DNA of 64,000 nucleotides. Source: Ignavibacteria bacterium. GTDB lineage: Bacteria > Bacteroidota > Ignavibacteria > Tepidaquicellales > Tepidaquicellaceae. The stretch lies in assembly GCA_016709315.1 (NCBI GenBank), contig JADJMZ010000001.1, positions 186,001 to 250,000 of the forward strand, written 5' to 3'. Shown in pieces: positions 34,550 through 44,465 of this stretch. The notes beneath the pieces are model-generated. The model made no database searches and had not been told where the DNA came from. It saw nothing but the letters and a program-made list of their open reading frames with translations. The stretch's first letter is position 1. Each line of letters begins with the position of its first letter. Position numbers and translations under genes: made by a program.

Positions 34550-36262
34550 ATGACAACAGAAATCACCGGCATATTATTAATTTTCGGACTTGCTGTTGCT
34601 ATGGCAATTCCGTTTGGTAAATACATATCCCGTGTATATAAAGGCGAGAAAACTTTCCTCGACTTTATGTCTCCTCTGGAAAACTTATTCTTTAAATTAT
34701 CCGGAATTGATCCGGAAGCACAGTGGGACTGGAAACAGAATATAAAAGCAATGCTGACCATAAACTTTGTATGGTTTATCTTAGGTATGATCATTCTGGT
34801 TTCACAGGGAGTTATACCTCTCTGGAATCCTGATGGCATCCCTGCAATGGAGCCGACACAGGCGTTCAACACCGTAGTGAGCTTTTTAACAAATACAAAT
34901 CTTCAGCATTATTCGGGAGAGACCGGAGCTTCATATTTCTCACAAATGTTTTTTATAATGTTCATGCAATTTGTTTCAGCCGGTACAGGCATGGCTGCTC
35001 TGGCTTTGCTCTTCAAAGGGCTTGCAAACAAATCAGGAAATGAACTCGGAAATTTTTATAACTTACTTGTAAAATCCTGCACAAGAATTTTACTTCCTGT
35101 CTGCGTTTTGATCGGAACCATCTTTATATTCAACAATATGCCGATGACTTTTGGAGGTGCAACGCAGGTCATAACTCTTCAGGGCGATACTGTAAATGTT
35201 GCGACCGGTCCTGTGGCAGCGATGATTCCGATTAAAGAGCTTGGGACAAACGGCGGCGGGTTCTTCGGACCGAATTCAACTCATCCGTTTGAAAATCCAA
35301 ATTATGTTACTAATATAGTTGAGAATATTGCAATGCTTCTGATCCCGATCTCAATGATTTTCGCACTGGGATTTTATTTAAACAGAAAGAAATTCGCTTA
35401 CATGATTTTCTGGGTTATGACAGCGGGATTTTTAATGCTGGCAATACCTGCTGTCGTTTTAGAATTGCAGGGCAACCCTGCAATTACGGAGATGGGAATC
35501 AGGCAGGACATGGGAAGCATGGAAGGCAAAGAAGTCAGGATCGGTTCTGCGGCAAGCGCGTTCTGGGGAATTGCAAACACTGTAATATCCTGCGGTTCGG
35601 TAAACAGTATGCACGACAGCTGGACGCCTTTATCAGGAATGTTCGCAATGCTCGGGATGCAGCTTAATGCTTTTTACGGAGGAGTGGGAGTCGGAATAAT
35701 CAATATGTTTGTGTTTATAATTATCGCAGTTTTCATTGCAGGATTGATGGTCGGCAGAACTCCCGAGCTGCTTGGTAAAAAGATCGAAGCGAAAGAAGTT
35801 AAGATCGCAATACTTGTTGCTGTCGCGCACTACATTTTTATTCTCGGGGGTACTGCACTTGCTGTTTACATTTACAATACTACTCCGGAAGCAGCCGAAA
35901 CTCTGAAATGGCTGAACAATCCTTCAAATCACGGATTTTCGGAAATGCTTTATGAATTTACTTCAGCATCAGCTAATAACGGTTCGGGTTTTGAAGGACT
36001 TGGAGACAATACTCCATTCTGGAATATATCAACAGGATTGGTAATGCTGCTGAACAGATTCATACCGATAATAGGACCTGTTGCTATCGCAGGTTATCTC
36101 TCGCAAAAAAAATATATACCCGAATCCGCCGGTTCAATGAGAATTGATTCGCCGATATTCGGAATTGTTTTGTTTTCTGTGATCGTGATCATAGGCGCTT
36201 TGATATTCTTTCCTGTATTAGCACTCGGACCGATTTCAGAATTTTTATTAATGATAAAATAA
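34550..36262 (+). CDS. kdpA: K+-transporting ATPase subunit A
   Basis: This 570-residue channel-like subunit binds and conducts K+ in the KdpFABC complex. It has about ten membrane helices and the four-fold selectivity filter elements, for example 'GTNGGGFFGPNSTHPFENPN' and 'TSASANNGSGFEGL'. Length and motifs are normal. It is co-transcribed with kdpB (9-bp gap). Confidence 0.97.
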   Translation: MTTEITGILLIFGLAVAMAIPFGKYISRVYKGEKTFLDFMSPLENLFFKLSGIDPEAQWDWKQNIKAMLTINFVWFILGMIILVSQGVIPLWNPDGIPAMEPTQAFNTVVSFLTNTNLQHYSGETGASYFSQMFFIMFMQFVSAGTGMAALALLFKGLANKSGNELGNFYNLLVKSCTRILLPVCVLIGTIFIFNNMPMTFGGATQVITLQGDTVNVATGPVAAMIPIKELGTNGGGFFGPNSTHPFENPNYVTNIVENIAMLLIPISMIFALGFYLNRKKFAYMIFWVMTAGFLMLAIPAVVLELQGNPAITEMGIRQDMGSMEGKEVRIGSAASAFWGIANTVISCGSVNSMHDSWTPLSGMFAMLGMQLNAFYGGVGVGIINMFVFIIIAVFIAGLMVGRTPELLGKKIEAKEVKIAILVAVAHYIFILGGTALAVYIYNTTPEAAETLKWLNNPSNHGFSEMLYEFTSASANNGSGFEGLGDNTPFWNISTGLVMLLNRFIPIIGPVAIAGYLSQKKYIPESAGSMRIDSPIFGIVLFSVIVIIGALIFFPVLALGPISEFLLMIK

Positions 36263-36271
36263 GTCTTAACC

Positions 36272-38323
36272 ATGTCAAAACATATTAAAGAAAATAAGTT
36301 ATTTCAAAAAGATATAATAATTAATGCGCTGAAAGCTTCATTCGTGAAACTTAATCCGGCTGTCATGATAAAAAATCCTGTGATGTTCACGGTAGAGGTC
36401 GGAACATTAATCATGATTGTCTTAACAATTATACTTCTGTTCAGTCCAGATCCCGCTCAGGGCAGTTTCATTTATAATTTAACATTAACAGTAATTTTAT
36501 TTCTTACAGTTTTATTTGCAAACTTTGCAGAAGGTGTTGCAGAAGCAAGAGGCAAAGCTCAGGCGGAATCTTTGAGAAAGACAAGACAGGATACTCCTGC
36601 AAACCTTCTTATCAACGGCGGGAAAGTTAAGAAGATAATGTCATCCGAATTGAAAAAAGGCGATCTCATTTTAGTAAGCGAAGGCGAGATCATTCCTTCT
36701 GACGGTGAAATAGTCGAGGGCATTGCAACAATAGATGAATCAGCCATAACGGGAGAGTCTGCGCCGGTAATCAGAGAAGCCGGGGGAGATAAATCAGGTG
36801 TTACGGGAGGGACTAAAGTATTATCTGACAGCATAAAAGTTCTGATCACTATCGAAAAAGGAGAATCGTTTCTCGATAAAATGATAATGCTCGTAGAAGG
36901 CGCTTCGAGACAAAAATCTCCGAATGAGATTGCGCTGACAATTCTGCTTGCCGGATTCACCTTAATGTTTCTTATTGTAACTGTAACATTGCATCCATTC
37001 GGGATTTACGCGAACACTCCGATAGCAATCGCATTTCTTGTTTCACTTTATGTCTGTTTAATTCCTACTACCATAGGCGGCTTGCTATCTGCAATCGGTA
37101 TTGCCGGAATGGACAGAGCTCTCAGAGCGAATGTAATTTCGAAATCAGGAAAAGCCGTTGAGACTGCAGGTGACATTGATACGCTTCTCTTAGATAAGAC
37201 AGGAACTATCACCATCGGCAACCGCAAAGCTACAAACTTCTTTAAAGTAAACGGAATGGATGAGAACACTTTCATAAAATATTGCGCTATGAGTTCTCTT
37301 GCAGACGAAACCCCTGAAGGGAAATCAATAATTGAGCTTGCGAAGAAAATGGGCATAGAAGTAAATCACTCCGCACATTCAAATGAGAAGTTTTTTAAAT
37401 TCACTGCGCAGACACGAATGAGCGGGATTGATCTTAAGGACGGAACTGAAGTAAGAAAAGGAGCTTTCGATGTAATTAAACAATTGGTACTTGATAATAA
37501 AAATATTGTCCCGCACGAAATGCAATCCGTTGTAAATAAAATTGCTGAGGACGGAGGCACACCGCTCGCAGTGACGGTAAACAATAAAGCAGCAGGAGTA
37601 ATTCAGCTTGAAGATATTATTAAGACAGGTATTCAGGAAAGATTTCAGAGACTCAGGAAAATGGGAGTAAAGACTGTAATGGTAACAGGAGATAATCCTC
37701 TTACGGCTAAGTTCATAGCAAATGTTGCCGGCGTAGATGATTATATCGCTGAAGCAAAACCTGAGGACAAGATGAATTACATTATTAACGAACAGAGATC
37801 AGGAAAACTTGTTGCAATGATGGGCGACGGGACGAATGACGCTCCGGCGCTTGCACAGGCTGATGTCGGCGTAGCGATGAACTCCGGAACACAGGCAGCG
37901 AAGGAAGCGGGAAATATGGTTGATCTCGATAATGATCCTACAAAGCTTATTGAAGTCGTGGAGATCGGGAAACAGCTTCTGATAACCCGCGGATCCATAA
38001 CTACATTTTCAATTGCAAATGACGTTGCAAAATATTTCGCAATTGTTCCGGCTTTGTTCATTGCAACAATTCCTCAGTTGCAGACTTTAAACATAATGAA
38101 CTTAACCAGTCCGCAGTCAGCGATATTAGCTGCTGTCATTTTTAATGCGCTGATTATCCCAATGCTGATACCACTTGCATTGCGAGGAGTTGTTTATAAA
38201 CCGATCGGCGCAGAAAAACTTCTTACGAGAAATCTTCTGATCTATGGTCTTGGCGGAGTTATAGTTCCTTTCATAGGAATAAAACTTATAGACTTATTAT
38301 TAACTTTAACGGGAATTGTATAA
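36272..38323 (+). CDS. kdpB: K+-transporting ATPase ATP-binding subunit B
   Basis: This 683-residue P-type ATPase powers KdpFABC. The phosphorylation motif 'DKTGT' has its aspartate at about residue 308, the actuator loop is 'ITGES', the hinge is 'GDGTNDAPALAQADVGVAMN', and the nucleotide-binding domain lies between. No changes from the family consensus are visible. kdpC starts 2 bp downstream. Confidence 0.97.
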   Translation: MSKHIKENKLFQKDIIINALKASFVKLNPAVMIKNPVMFTVEVGTLIMIVLTIILLFSPDPAQGSFIYNLTLTVILFLTVLFANFAEGVAEARGKAQAESLRKTRQDTPANLLINGGKVKKIMSSELKKGDLILVSEGEIIPSDGEIVEGIATIDESAITGESAPVIREAGGDKSGVTGGTKVLSDSIKVLITIEKGESFLDKMIMLVEGASRQKSPNEIALTILLAGFTLMFLIVTVTLHPFGIYANTPIAIAFLVSLYVCLIPTTIGGLLSAIGIAGMDRALRANVISKSGKAVETAGDIDTLLLDKTGTITIGNRKATNFFKVNGMDENTFIKYCAMSSLADETPEGKSIIELAKKMGIEVNHSAHSNEKFFKFTAQTRMSGIDLKDGTEVRKGAFDVIKQLVLDNKNIVPHEMQSVVNKIAEDGGTPLAVTVNNKAAGVIQLEDIIKTGIQERFQRLRKMGVKTVMVTGDNPLTAKFIANVAGVDDYIAEAKPEDKMNYIINEQRSGKLVAMMGDGTNDAPALAQADVGVAMNSGTQAAKEAGNMVDLDNDPTKLIEVVEIGKQLLITRGSITTFSIANDVAKYFAIVPALFIATIPQLQTLNIMNLTSPQSAILAAVIFNALIIPMLIPLALRGVVYKPIGAEKLLTRNLLIYGLGGVIVPFIGIKLIDLLLTLTGIV

Positions 38324-38325
38324 TC

Positions 38326-38889
38326 ATGATAAAAAATCTGAAACCGGCAATAATGCTTACAATACTTCTGCTGCTGCTTCTGGGATTCGCATATCCTTTT
38401 GTACTCTGGGGTATTGGTCAGCTGATGCCTGAAAAAAGCACAGGCTCTCCAATAATTCAGGAAGGAAGAATAACCGGTTACGAAAACATCGGACAAAATT
38501 TTACAGATGAAAAATATTTCCGGGGAAGACCTTCAGCTGTCGGATACAATGCAGCTTCAACAGGAGGTTCGAACAAAGGTCCTTCAAACCCCGACTATCT
38601 TGCGGAAGTGCAGGCTAGAATTGACACATTCCTTGTTCATAATCCGGATGTAAAGAAAGAAAATATTCCTTCTGAACTCGTGACTGCATCAGGCAGCGGA
38701 CTTGATCCTCATATTTCACCGCAGGGAGCTTATGTTCAGATCTCAAGAATTGCAAAAACAAGAAATATAAATGAAGAGAAATTAAAGGAATTGATCAGAA
38801 ATAATATTGAAAAACCCTTACTCGGACTTTTTGGAACGGAAAGAGTCAATGTGTTAAAACTTAACATAGCTTTGGACAAATTGAAATAA
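38326..38889 (+). CDS. kdpC: K+-transporting ATPase subunit C
   Basis: This 187-residue protein has one N-terminal membrane helix ('IMLTILLLLLLGFAYPFV') and a periplasmic domain with the KdpC motifs 'FRGRPSAVGYNAASTGGSN', 'SGLDPHISPQGAYVQISRIA' and 'VNVLKLNIALD'. It assists ATP binding to KdpB in the complex. The gene is slightly shorter than E. coli KdpC (190). Confidence 0.97.
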   Translation: MIKNLKPAIMLTILLLLLLGFAYPFVLWGIGQLMPEKSTGSPIIQEGRITGYENIGQNFTDEKYFRGRPSAVGYNAASTGGSNKGPSNPDYLAEVQARIDTFLVHNPDVKKENIPSELVTASGSGLDPHISPQGAYVQISRIAKTRNINEEKLKELIRNNIEKPLLGLFGTERVNVLKLNIALDKLK

Positions 38890-38907
38890 ACTTTAAATAT
38901 CAATGAA

Positions 38908-39120
38908 ATGCTTTCAGTAATTAAAATAGTGTCATTTAAAAGTATGTCAGCTTCTGAAGAAAAAAAAAGATCACAAGGTTTAAGCAGGTTTTTTAATCCT
39001 GATTATGAATTCAGTAAAAAGGAACATGAAATTATTGAAAACCTGATCATTACTCTTCCGCTGATTGTGACATTGTTAGGAATAATATTATTTTCAGTTC
39101 TGTATAAAATTTATAACTGA
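38908..39120 (+). CDS. Small single-pass membrane protein after kdpC
   Basis: Unrecognised. It has 70 residues from the ATG at 38908, or 58 from the in-frame ATG at 38944 (MSASEEKKRSQGLSRFF). A charged N-terminus is followed by one membrane helix ('LIITLPLIVTLLGIILFSVL') and a short 'YKIYN' end. It sits 18 bp after kdpC and is likely in the same transcript. A role in potassium uptake or sensing is inferred from position. Confidence 0.65.
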   Translation: MLSVIKIVSFKSMSASEEKKRSQGLSRFFNPDYEFSKKEHEIIENLIITLPLIVTLLGIILFSVLYKIYN

Positions 39121-39265
39121 CAATCAAAAGCTCATACGGTTGACGGCGAATACTGATGCTTACTTCAATATTCAATAACATTTTGAAAATTAATCAGCCG
39201 TTTCACACTTTTTTCAGCAAAGTAAATTTTTTAAATTATAAACTTAATTCAAACTTAAAATTCTT

Positions 39266-40390
39266 ATGACAAAAATTTACTCAAAGATACAATTAGTTGT
39301 ATTCCTTGTTTGCATTACAATGCTAAACATTTTATTAATGTCTAATTTAAATATCAAAGCTCAGAGCGGGTCTGATTTCAAAATCAGCGGCTATGCGGAT
39401 ACTTATTATGCTTATGATAATGATAATAACGGAAATTCGCTCAGACAATTCTCCGTGATTTCTCCGGTGAGAGATCAGTTCAGAATAAATCTCGCGCAGA
39501 TTACCGGAAAATATACTTACAAGAATTTACGAAGTACTGTCACACTGCAGTTCGGAGATATTCCGAGATACAACTGGCCTCAGGCGCCAAATGAATATCT
39601 TCAGTATATTCAGGAAGCGAATGTTGGATTTCGTCCGGCTAAGAATTTATGGATAGATGCTGGATACTTTCTCACACATGTCGGAGCTGAAGGTTTGCTT
39701 CCGGTGTATAATTTCATGAACACACAAGCTCTTGCAACTTATTACGAACCGATCTATCAGAGCGGAGTAAAGGTCTCTTATGATTTTTCAGATAAAGTTT
39801 ACGGATCACTTTATCTTCTAAACGGATACAATGTATTGGCAGACAATAATCTGAATAAATCATTCGGCATGCAATTAGGAGTTAAACCCGTTTCTAATCT
39901 TGAAATTATTTATAATAATATTACCGGCAATGAACAGTCACAGGGGAGTCCGGGAAAGATGCGCATTTACAACAATCTTGTAGTTAAATACTCTCCGGTA
40001 AAGAAACTTGATTTCCTTCTCGGCGCTGACTTTGCAACACAGCAGAAATCGGATCTGAATGATACAGCAAATTCAGCAAGTATGTTTTCAGGATTACTTG
40101 CGGTGAGATATAATTTTGTTACCGGATTTTATGTGTCAGCAAGAGGCGAGTATCATGACGACAAAAACGGAATATTGTCAGGATTATATCCGACGTTAAA
40201 CGGTGTATCATCAGGACTGAAAGCTTCAGGGTTTGCATTTGCCCTGCAGTATAATCCTACTGACAATTCTTTTATAAGAACAGAGGCAAGAATGTTAAAA
40301 ACTGACAGTGATCTGATAATTTTCACAAAAGGAAATACTTTCAGTGAAACAAGGACTGAGATTACTTTAGGAACAGGTATTGTATTTTAA
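39266..40390 (+). CDS. Outer-membrane beta-barrel porin (OmpL/BBP2-like) of the kdp locus
   Basis: This 374-residue protein has a long signal peptide ('LVVFLVCITMLNILLMSNLN') and then alternating amphipathic strands, starting 'KISGYADTYYAYDND' and including 'DAGYFLTHVGAEGL', 'YYEPIYQSGVKVSYDF' and 'LLAVRYNFVTGFYVSA'. The final strand ends in Phe ('EITLGTGIVF'), the usual outer-membrane targeting signal. Porins of this type often lie next to kdp genes in Bacteroidota and may admit K+ to the periplasm; that role is inferred. Confidence 0.85.
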   Translation: MTKIYSKIQLVVFLVCITMLNILLMSNLNIKAQSGSDFKISGYADTYYAYDNDNNGNSLRQFSVISPVRDQFRINLAQITGKYTYKNLRSTVTLQFGDIPRYNWPQAPNEYLQYIQEANVGFRPAKNLWIDAGYFLTHVGAEGLLPVYNFMNTQALATYYEPIYQSGVKVSYDFSDKVYGSLYLLNGYNVLADNNLNKSFGMQLGVKPVSNLEIIYNNITGNEQSQGSPGKMRIYNNLVVKYSPVKKLDFLLGADFATQQKSDLNDTANSASMFSGLLAVRYNFVTGFYVSARGEYHDDKNGILSGLYPTLNGVSSGLKASGFAFALQYNPTDNSFIRTEARMLKTDSDLIIFTKGNTFSETRTEITLGTGIVF

Positions 40391-40487
40391 TTAGTGTAAA
40401 GTGCAGCGCATGTAAACTGATAAGTATTTCTTTCAGGACCATTTGAAATTTATACACCGTCGGAAATTTTTTTGAGAATTATATTTT

Positions 40488-40526
40488 AAGATGCTCTATA
40501 CTAATTTATAGTTACAGAGCATTTTT
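40488..40526 (+). terminator. Possible weak terminator or attenuator before the kdpD-like gene
   Basis: A 7-bp stem ATGCTCT (40491-40497) pairs with AGAGCAT (40516-40522) and is followed by TTTTATA. It lies only about 10 bp before the ATG at 40532. It could end the kdp-porin transcript or attenuate read-through into the sensor genes. Confidence 0.4.
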
Positions 40527-40531
40527 ATATT

Positions 40532-41665
40532 ATGAATGATAGTACAATTAATCCGGTAGCCGAGAAATTTCTTGAACTTATAAAAAAGTCAAGGAACGGA
40601 AAATTCAAAATATATATAGGACTTGCTGCGGGGGTTGGAAAATCTTACAGGATGCTGCTTGAAGCGCATGAATTGCAGAAAAACAAGATCGATATTTTAG
40701 TAGGATATATTGAAACACACGGAAGGGAAGAAACTCAGAAACTTATGGAAGGTCTTCCTTTTATTCCGAGAAAGATTATTTATTATAAAGGAAAAGAACT
40801 GGAGGAATTTGACATTGATAAGGTCATTAAACTCAGACCTGAAGTAGTAATAATGGATGAACTTGCTCATACCAATGCGCCGGGAAGCAGGCATGAAAAA
40901 AGATATCAGGATGCGGAAGAACTTTTATATAACGGCATAAATGTCATCAGCGCTTTAAATATTCAGCATATTGAAAGTCTCAACCGGATAGTGCAGGAGA
41001 TCACGGGAGTGGAAGTGAAGGAAACTGTTCCGGACAAGATCATAGCTCTTGCAGATGAAGTGGTGAATATTGACCTGACTGCAGATGAACTTATTAACCG
41101 GCTTCAGGCAGGAAAGATCTATAAAAAAGATAAGATAGAATCAGCTCTGAATAATTTTTTTAAAAAAGAAAATCTGCTTCAGCTTCGTGAACTTGCGCTC
41201 AGGGAAGTTGCAGATCAGGTAGAGAAAAAAATAAATTATGAAATACCGAAATCAGAAAGATATGAATCTGACAGGATCCTCGTATGTATCGGAAACAATC
41301 ATAAAAAGAATGAAAAGATAATAAGACAAAGTTACAGGATTGCCGACAGACTGGATTCTTACTGGAATGTTTTATATGTGGAAACTCCTGATATGCCTTT
41401 CGAAAATCTCGAACTTGCACTGCAGAGACATCTCATAAATAATTTTAAAATGGCGACGGAGCTCGGAGCGGTTTCTGAAAAGGTCAAAGCCGTTACTGTT
41501 GTTGACGGAATAGCAGCTTACATTTCCGAAAAAGAAATTACAAAAGTAGTAGTCGGCAGACCGGACAGTAAGTTTTCTGTTAAAAAAATGTTTGCAGGCA
41601 ATTTTATAAATAAACTTATAGATGCAATAAAAGATAAAGACTGCGATCTGGAAATCATTACATAA
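40532..41665 (+). CDS. KdpD-type sensor, N-terminal KdpD and USP domains only
   Basis: This 377-residue protein matches the cytoplasmic N-terminal half of KdpD: Walker A 'GLAAGVGKS' (30-38), 'VVIMDELAHTNAPGSRHEKR' and 'NVISALNIQHIESLN', followed by a universal-stress-protein-like domain from about 250. It lacks the DUF4118 helices and the kinase core. A separate histidine kinase gene starts 3 bp downstream, so the KdpD sensor is split over two genes. The N-terminal part is thought to sense K+ or cyclic-di-AMP in other bacteria. Confidence 0.9.
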   Translation: MNDSTINPVAEKFLELIKKSRNGKFKIYIGLAAGVGKSYRMLLEAHELQKNKIDILVGYIETHGREETQKLMEGLPFIPRKIIYYKGKELEEFDIDKVIKLRPEVVIMDELAHTNAPGSRHEKRYQDAEELLYNGINVISALNIQHIESLNRIVQEITGVEVKETVPDKIIALADEVVNIDLTADELINRLQAGKIYKKDKIESALNNFFKKENLLQLRELALREVADQVEKKINYEIPKSERYESDRILVCIGNNHKKNEKIIRQSYRIADRLDSYWNVLYVETPDMPFENLELALQRHLINNFKMATELGAVSEKVKAVTVVDGIAAYISEKEITKVVVGRPDSKFSVKKMFAGNFINKLIDAIKDKDCDLEIIT

Positions 41666-41668
41666 ACT

Positions 41669-43501
41669 ATGAAATTAAAGACATTAATACTATGGGGTTA
41701 CATACTGATGGGAGCGGTGATATTAGTTCTCAGCTTGTTCAGTATTTATTTTATTGAAAGTCTTAACAAAGCATCTCAGACCATTTTAAAAGATAATTAT
41801 CTGAGCATTGAATCAGCGAATAAAATGATAGATAACCTTGACATAATAGATAATTCACAGGTGATACTGAGTTCGGACAGTTACAGAGATAAAACAGTTT
41901 TTCAGAATGAATACAAAGAATCTAAAAGTATTTTTGAAAAAAGTTTGTCAATAAGCGAAGGGAACATTACTGAAACGGGTGAAAGAGAAGTACTGCAAAA
42001 TCTGAGAAAGGAATATCAATCATATATATCTAAAATTGAATCTGCTGATTCTTCCGGAACCGGGAACAGATATACTATGGAACTGCTCCCCTCTTATAAA
42101 AAAGTAAAACAGCTATGCTACGAACTTCTGAATTTGAACGAAAAAGCCATGCTCAGAAAAAATGATGAGGTGAAAAACATATCAAGGGATACTGAGATCT
42201 ATATGCTTGCAATCACGGCAGTTTCATTATTTCTTGTACTGGTAATAATACTGAAAGCGCCGGGTACGATCATTCAGCCAATTTATGAACTTACAAAAAA
42301 AGTCGGGGCGATTTCCGAGAAGAAATATTCCGAAAGGATCGAAGTAAAATCAGAAAATGAAGTGGGTATGCTGGCATTGTCATTTAACAAAATGGCTGAG
42401 AAACTAAGCGAATATGAGAAGTCAAATGTTGAAAAACTCATTGCTGAAAAGAAGAGAGCAGAAGCGATAGTGGATAATATGAGGGATGCGATTATAGTTC
42501 TGGATGAAAACAATGATCTGATACTTATGAATAATGTAGGATCGGAACTGCTGGGTTTATCAGGAAAGGAAGTCATCGGAAAAAGCGCATCATCGCTTGC
42601 GGATTCCAATAATCTGTTTAAAAATATTTTCGAAGAAAAAGATAAATTGCAGGATGTATTTTCGGGAGAAAATAAAAATTACCTGAGGATAATTAATAAG
42701 GACAAAGAAGAATTTTATCTTAGAGACTATACTGATGTATTAGACGCAAACGGAAACAGGATCGGTGTGATCATTGTACTAAAGAATGTTACGGGTTTCA
42801 AAGAGCTTGATGAGATCAAGAGCGGATTCGTGGCGACTGTTTCTCACGAACTGAAAACTCCGCTTGCCGCCATCAACATGAGTCTCAGACTTTTAAATGA
42901 CAGCAGGATAGGTGAACTGAATGCCGAACAAAAGAAGCTGACCGAAGAAATGAAAAATGAGATAAGGCGTCTGCTGAAAATGGTAAACGAACTTCTTAAT
43001 CTATCCAAGATCGAATCAGGAGGTGAGGCATATAATTATCAGTTCATTTCCGTGGATGAACTTATAGATGCATCCGTAACTCCGATGCTGATGCAGTTCG
43101 AACAGAATAAAGTTGAATTCAATTTTAACATTGAAAAGAATCTTCCAAAACTGAAAATAGATGTAAATAAAATTGCCTGGGTAATAATTAACCTTCTGAA
43201 CAATGCCGTAAGATATACAAAGACAGAAGGAAAGATCACATTGTCAGTAAGCCGTGAGAAAGAATTCATAAAGTTTTCACTTAAGGATAACGGCATCGGA
43301 ATAAAGCCGGAACATATAGGAAGGATATTTCAGAAATTCGTTCAGCTGAATAAAAGTAATATGGAGAATCAGTACAAGGGCGTTGGACTCGGACTAGCGA
43401 TCGCCAAAGAGTTCATCGAAGCTCACAAAGGCACAATAAAAGTTATCAGCGAATACAATAAAGGAAGTGAGTTCATTTTTTATCTGCCGGTGTATGAATA
43501 A
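41669..43501 (+). CDS. Membrane sensor histidine kinase (partner of KdpD N-terminal protein)
   Basis: This 610-residue kinase has two membrane helices (about 8-28 and 172-192) flanking a helical periplasmic domain, then a HAMP domain ('IIQPIYELTKKVGAISEKKY'), a PAS domain at about 255-380 ('AIVDNMRDAIIVLDENNDLI'), HisKA with the phospho-histidine in 'VSHELKTPLAAINMS' (His393) and HATPase ('NLLNNAVRYTKTEGK', 'DNGIGIKPEHIG', 'GVGLGLAIAKEF'). It is translated with the KdpD N-terminal gene. It is likely to signal to the NtrC-type regulator at 32613. Confidence 0.92.
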   Translation: MKLKTLILWGYILMGAVILVLSLFSIYFIESLNKASQTILKDNYLSIESANKMIDNLDIIDNSQVILSSDSYRDKTVFQNEYKESKSIFEKSLSISEGNITETGEREVLQNLRKEYQSYISKIESADSSGTGNRYTMELLPSYKKVKQLCYELLNLNEKAMLRKNDEVKNISRDTEIYMLAITAVSLFLVLVIILKAPGTIIQPIYELTKKVGAISEKKYSERIEVKSENEVGMLALSFNKMAEKLSEYEKSNVEKLIAEKKRAEAIVDNMRDAIIVLDENNDLILMNNVGSELLGLSGKEVIGKSASSLADSNNLFKNIFEEKDKLQDVFSGENKNYLRIINKDKEEFYLRDYTDVLDANGNRIGVIIVLKNVTGFKELDEIKSGFVATVSHELKTPLAAINMSLRLLNDSRIGELNAEQKKLTEEMKNEIRRLLKMVNELLNLSKIESGGEAYNYQFISVDELIDASVTPMLMQFEQNKVEFNFNIEKNLPKLKIDVNKIAWVIINLLNNAVRYTKTEGKITLSVSREKEFIKFSLKDNGIGIKPEHIGRIFQKFVQLNKSNMENQYKGVGLGLAIAKEFIEAHKGTIKVISEYNKGSEFIFYLPVYE

Positions 43502-43741
43502 GTTGTGGTTGGACTATCGGATGTAATTGTTAATTGTAAATTCTTAATTGCAGGGTTTTTGATTTTTAAAACTTAGTTGGTGATTAATTCATTACCCCCG
43601 GATCATTCATGCAATCAAACCCTGGCTTCAGCATAATCTTCCGTAAGCATAACCTTTTATTATCCGTTTATCAAATCTTTTAAATCTGAAATCAGAAATC
43701 TAAAATCCAAAATTCAAAATCTGTATCCGATAACAGTGTAA

Positions 43742-44170
43742 TTATTTTTCTGTTCCGGTTAATGTTAAAATCAGTTTTCTCCTGCCACCGTTGTTTCTGT
43801 GTTCGCACAGATAAATTCCCTGCCAGATGCCGGTATTCAGTTCGCCGTCCGTAACAGGAATATTAAGGCTGCATCCGAGAATAGAAGATTTAATATGCGA
43901 AGTCATGTCATCAGGACCTTCTGAAGTATGCAGATAGTCTTCGGTATTTTCAGGGACCATCGTATTAAAATGAGTTTCAAAATCCGTTCTTACATCAGGA
44001 TCAGCATTTTCATTTATTGTCAGAGAAGCGGAAGTATGACAGATAAAAACATTAAGCATTCCTGCTCTGATCATTTTTAATTCAGGGATCGCCGATATGA
44101 TCTCTTTTGAAATCAGATGAAAACCTCTCGGCTTCTGAACAAGCAAAATCTCTTTCTGGTAAATGTTCAT
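43742..44170 (-). CDS. YjbQ/UPF0047 family protein (secondary thiamine-phosphate synthase-like)
   Basis: This 142-residue protein has the UPF0047 signature 'LNVFICHTSASLTINENADP' and the C-terminal 'GIWQGIYLCEHRNNGGRRKL'. E. coli YjbQ has thiamine-phosphate synthase side activity in vitro; the physiological role is unsettled. It stands alone on the minus strand between intergenic regions without other features; the 240 bp upstream of its stop contain only low-complexity AAATCTGAAATC-type sequence. Confidence 0.88.
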   Translation of the reverse strand: MNIYQKEILLVQKPRGFHLISKEIISAIPELKMIRAGMLNVFICHTSASLTINENADPDVRTDFETHFNTMVPENTEDYLHTSEGPDDMTSHIKSSILGCSLNIPVTDGELNTGIWQGIYLCEHRNNGGRRKLILTLTGTEK

Positions 44171-44249
44171 AAATTTTTTAATTTTAATTTAATTTCAGAA
44201 TGTTTAACTATTAAAAAAATAATTAATGTTGTCCTCTTTGTACACGTCA

Positions 44250-44465
44250 ATTTTTTCTCGCAGATTTTCGCAGATATTTTTCGCAAATTTACGCAGATTC
44301 AATATTAATGAATGATTCCTGTTATAAAATATTGATCAAATTTATTGTCAAAATCCTTAATAAATATTGATTTAAATAAATAACATTTCAAGTTTATGTT
44401 TTATTTGCGTTAATCTGCGACTTATTTCTGTGTAAATCTGCGAGAATTATTTTTTGTCGTGCACT
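44250..44465. repeat. Imperfect long inverted repeat built of CGCAGATT-type units
   Basis: The 435-bp gap between 44170 and 44606 contains two arms of related sequence in opposite orientation: left about 44250-44300 (CTCGCAGATTTTCGCAGAT..., CGCAAATTTACGCAGATT) and right about 44400-44460 (TTTGCGTTAATCTGCG..., GTGTAAATCTGCGAGAATT). The left arm repeats the CGCAGA unit three times. The roughly 95-bp centre is AT-rich. No coding frame is evident; it looks like a dispersed non-coding repeat that could form a cruciform. Confidence 0.6.

Noticed and set aside
36559..36960. Minus-strand ORF of 133 codons inside kdpB (and similar ones within kdpB at 37048-37356 and 37777-38061)
   Set aside because: They are antisense shadows of a strongly conserved gene, with no domain and codon positions dictated by KdpB.
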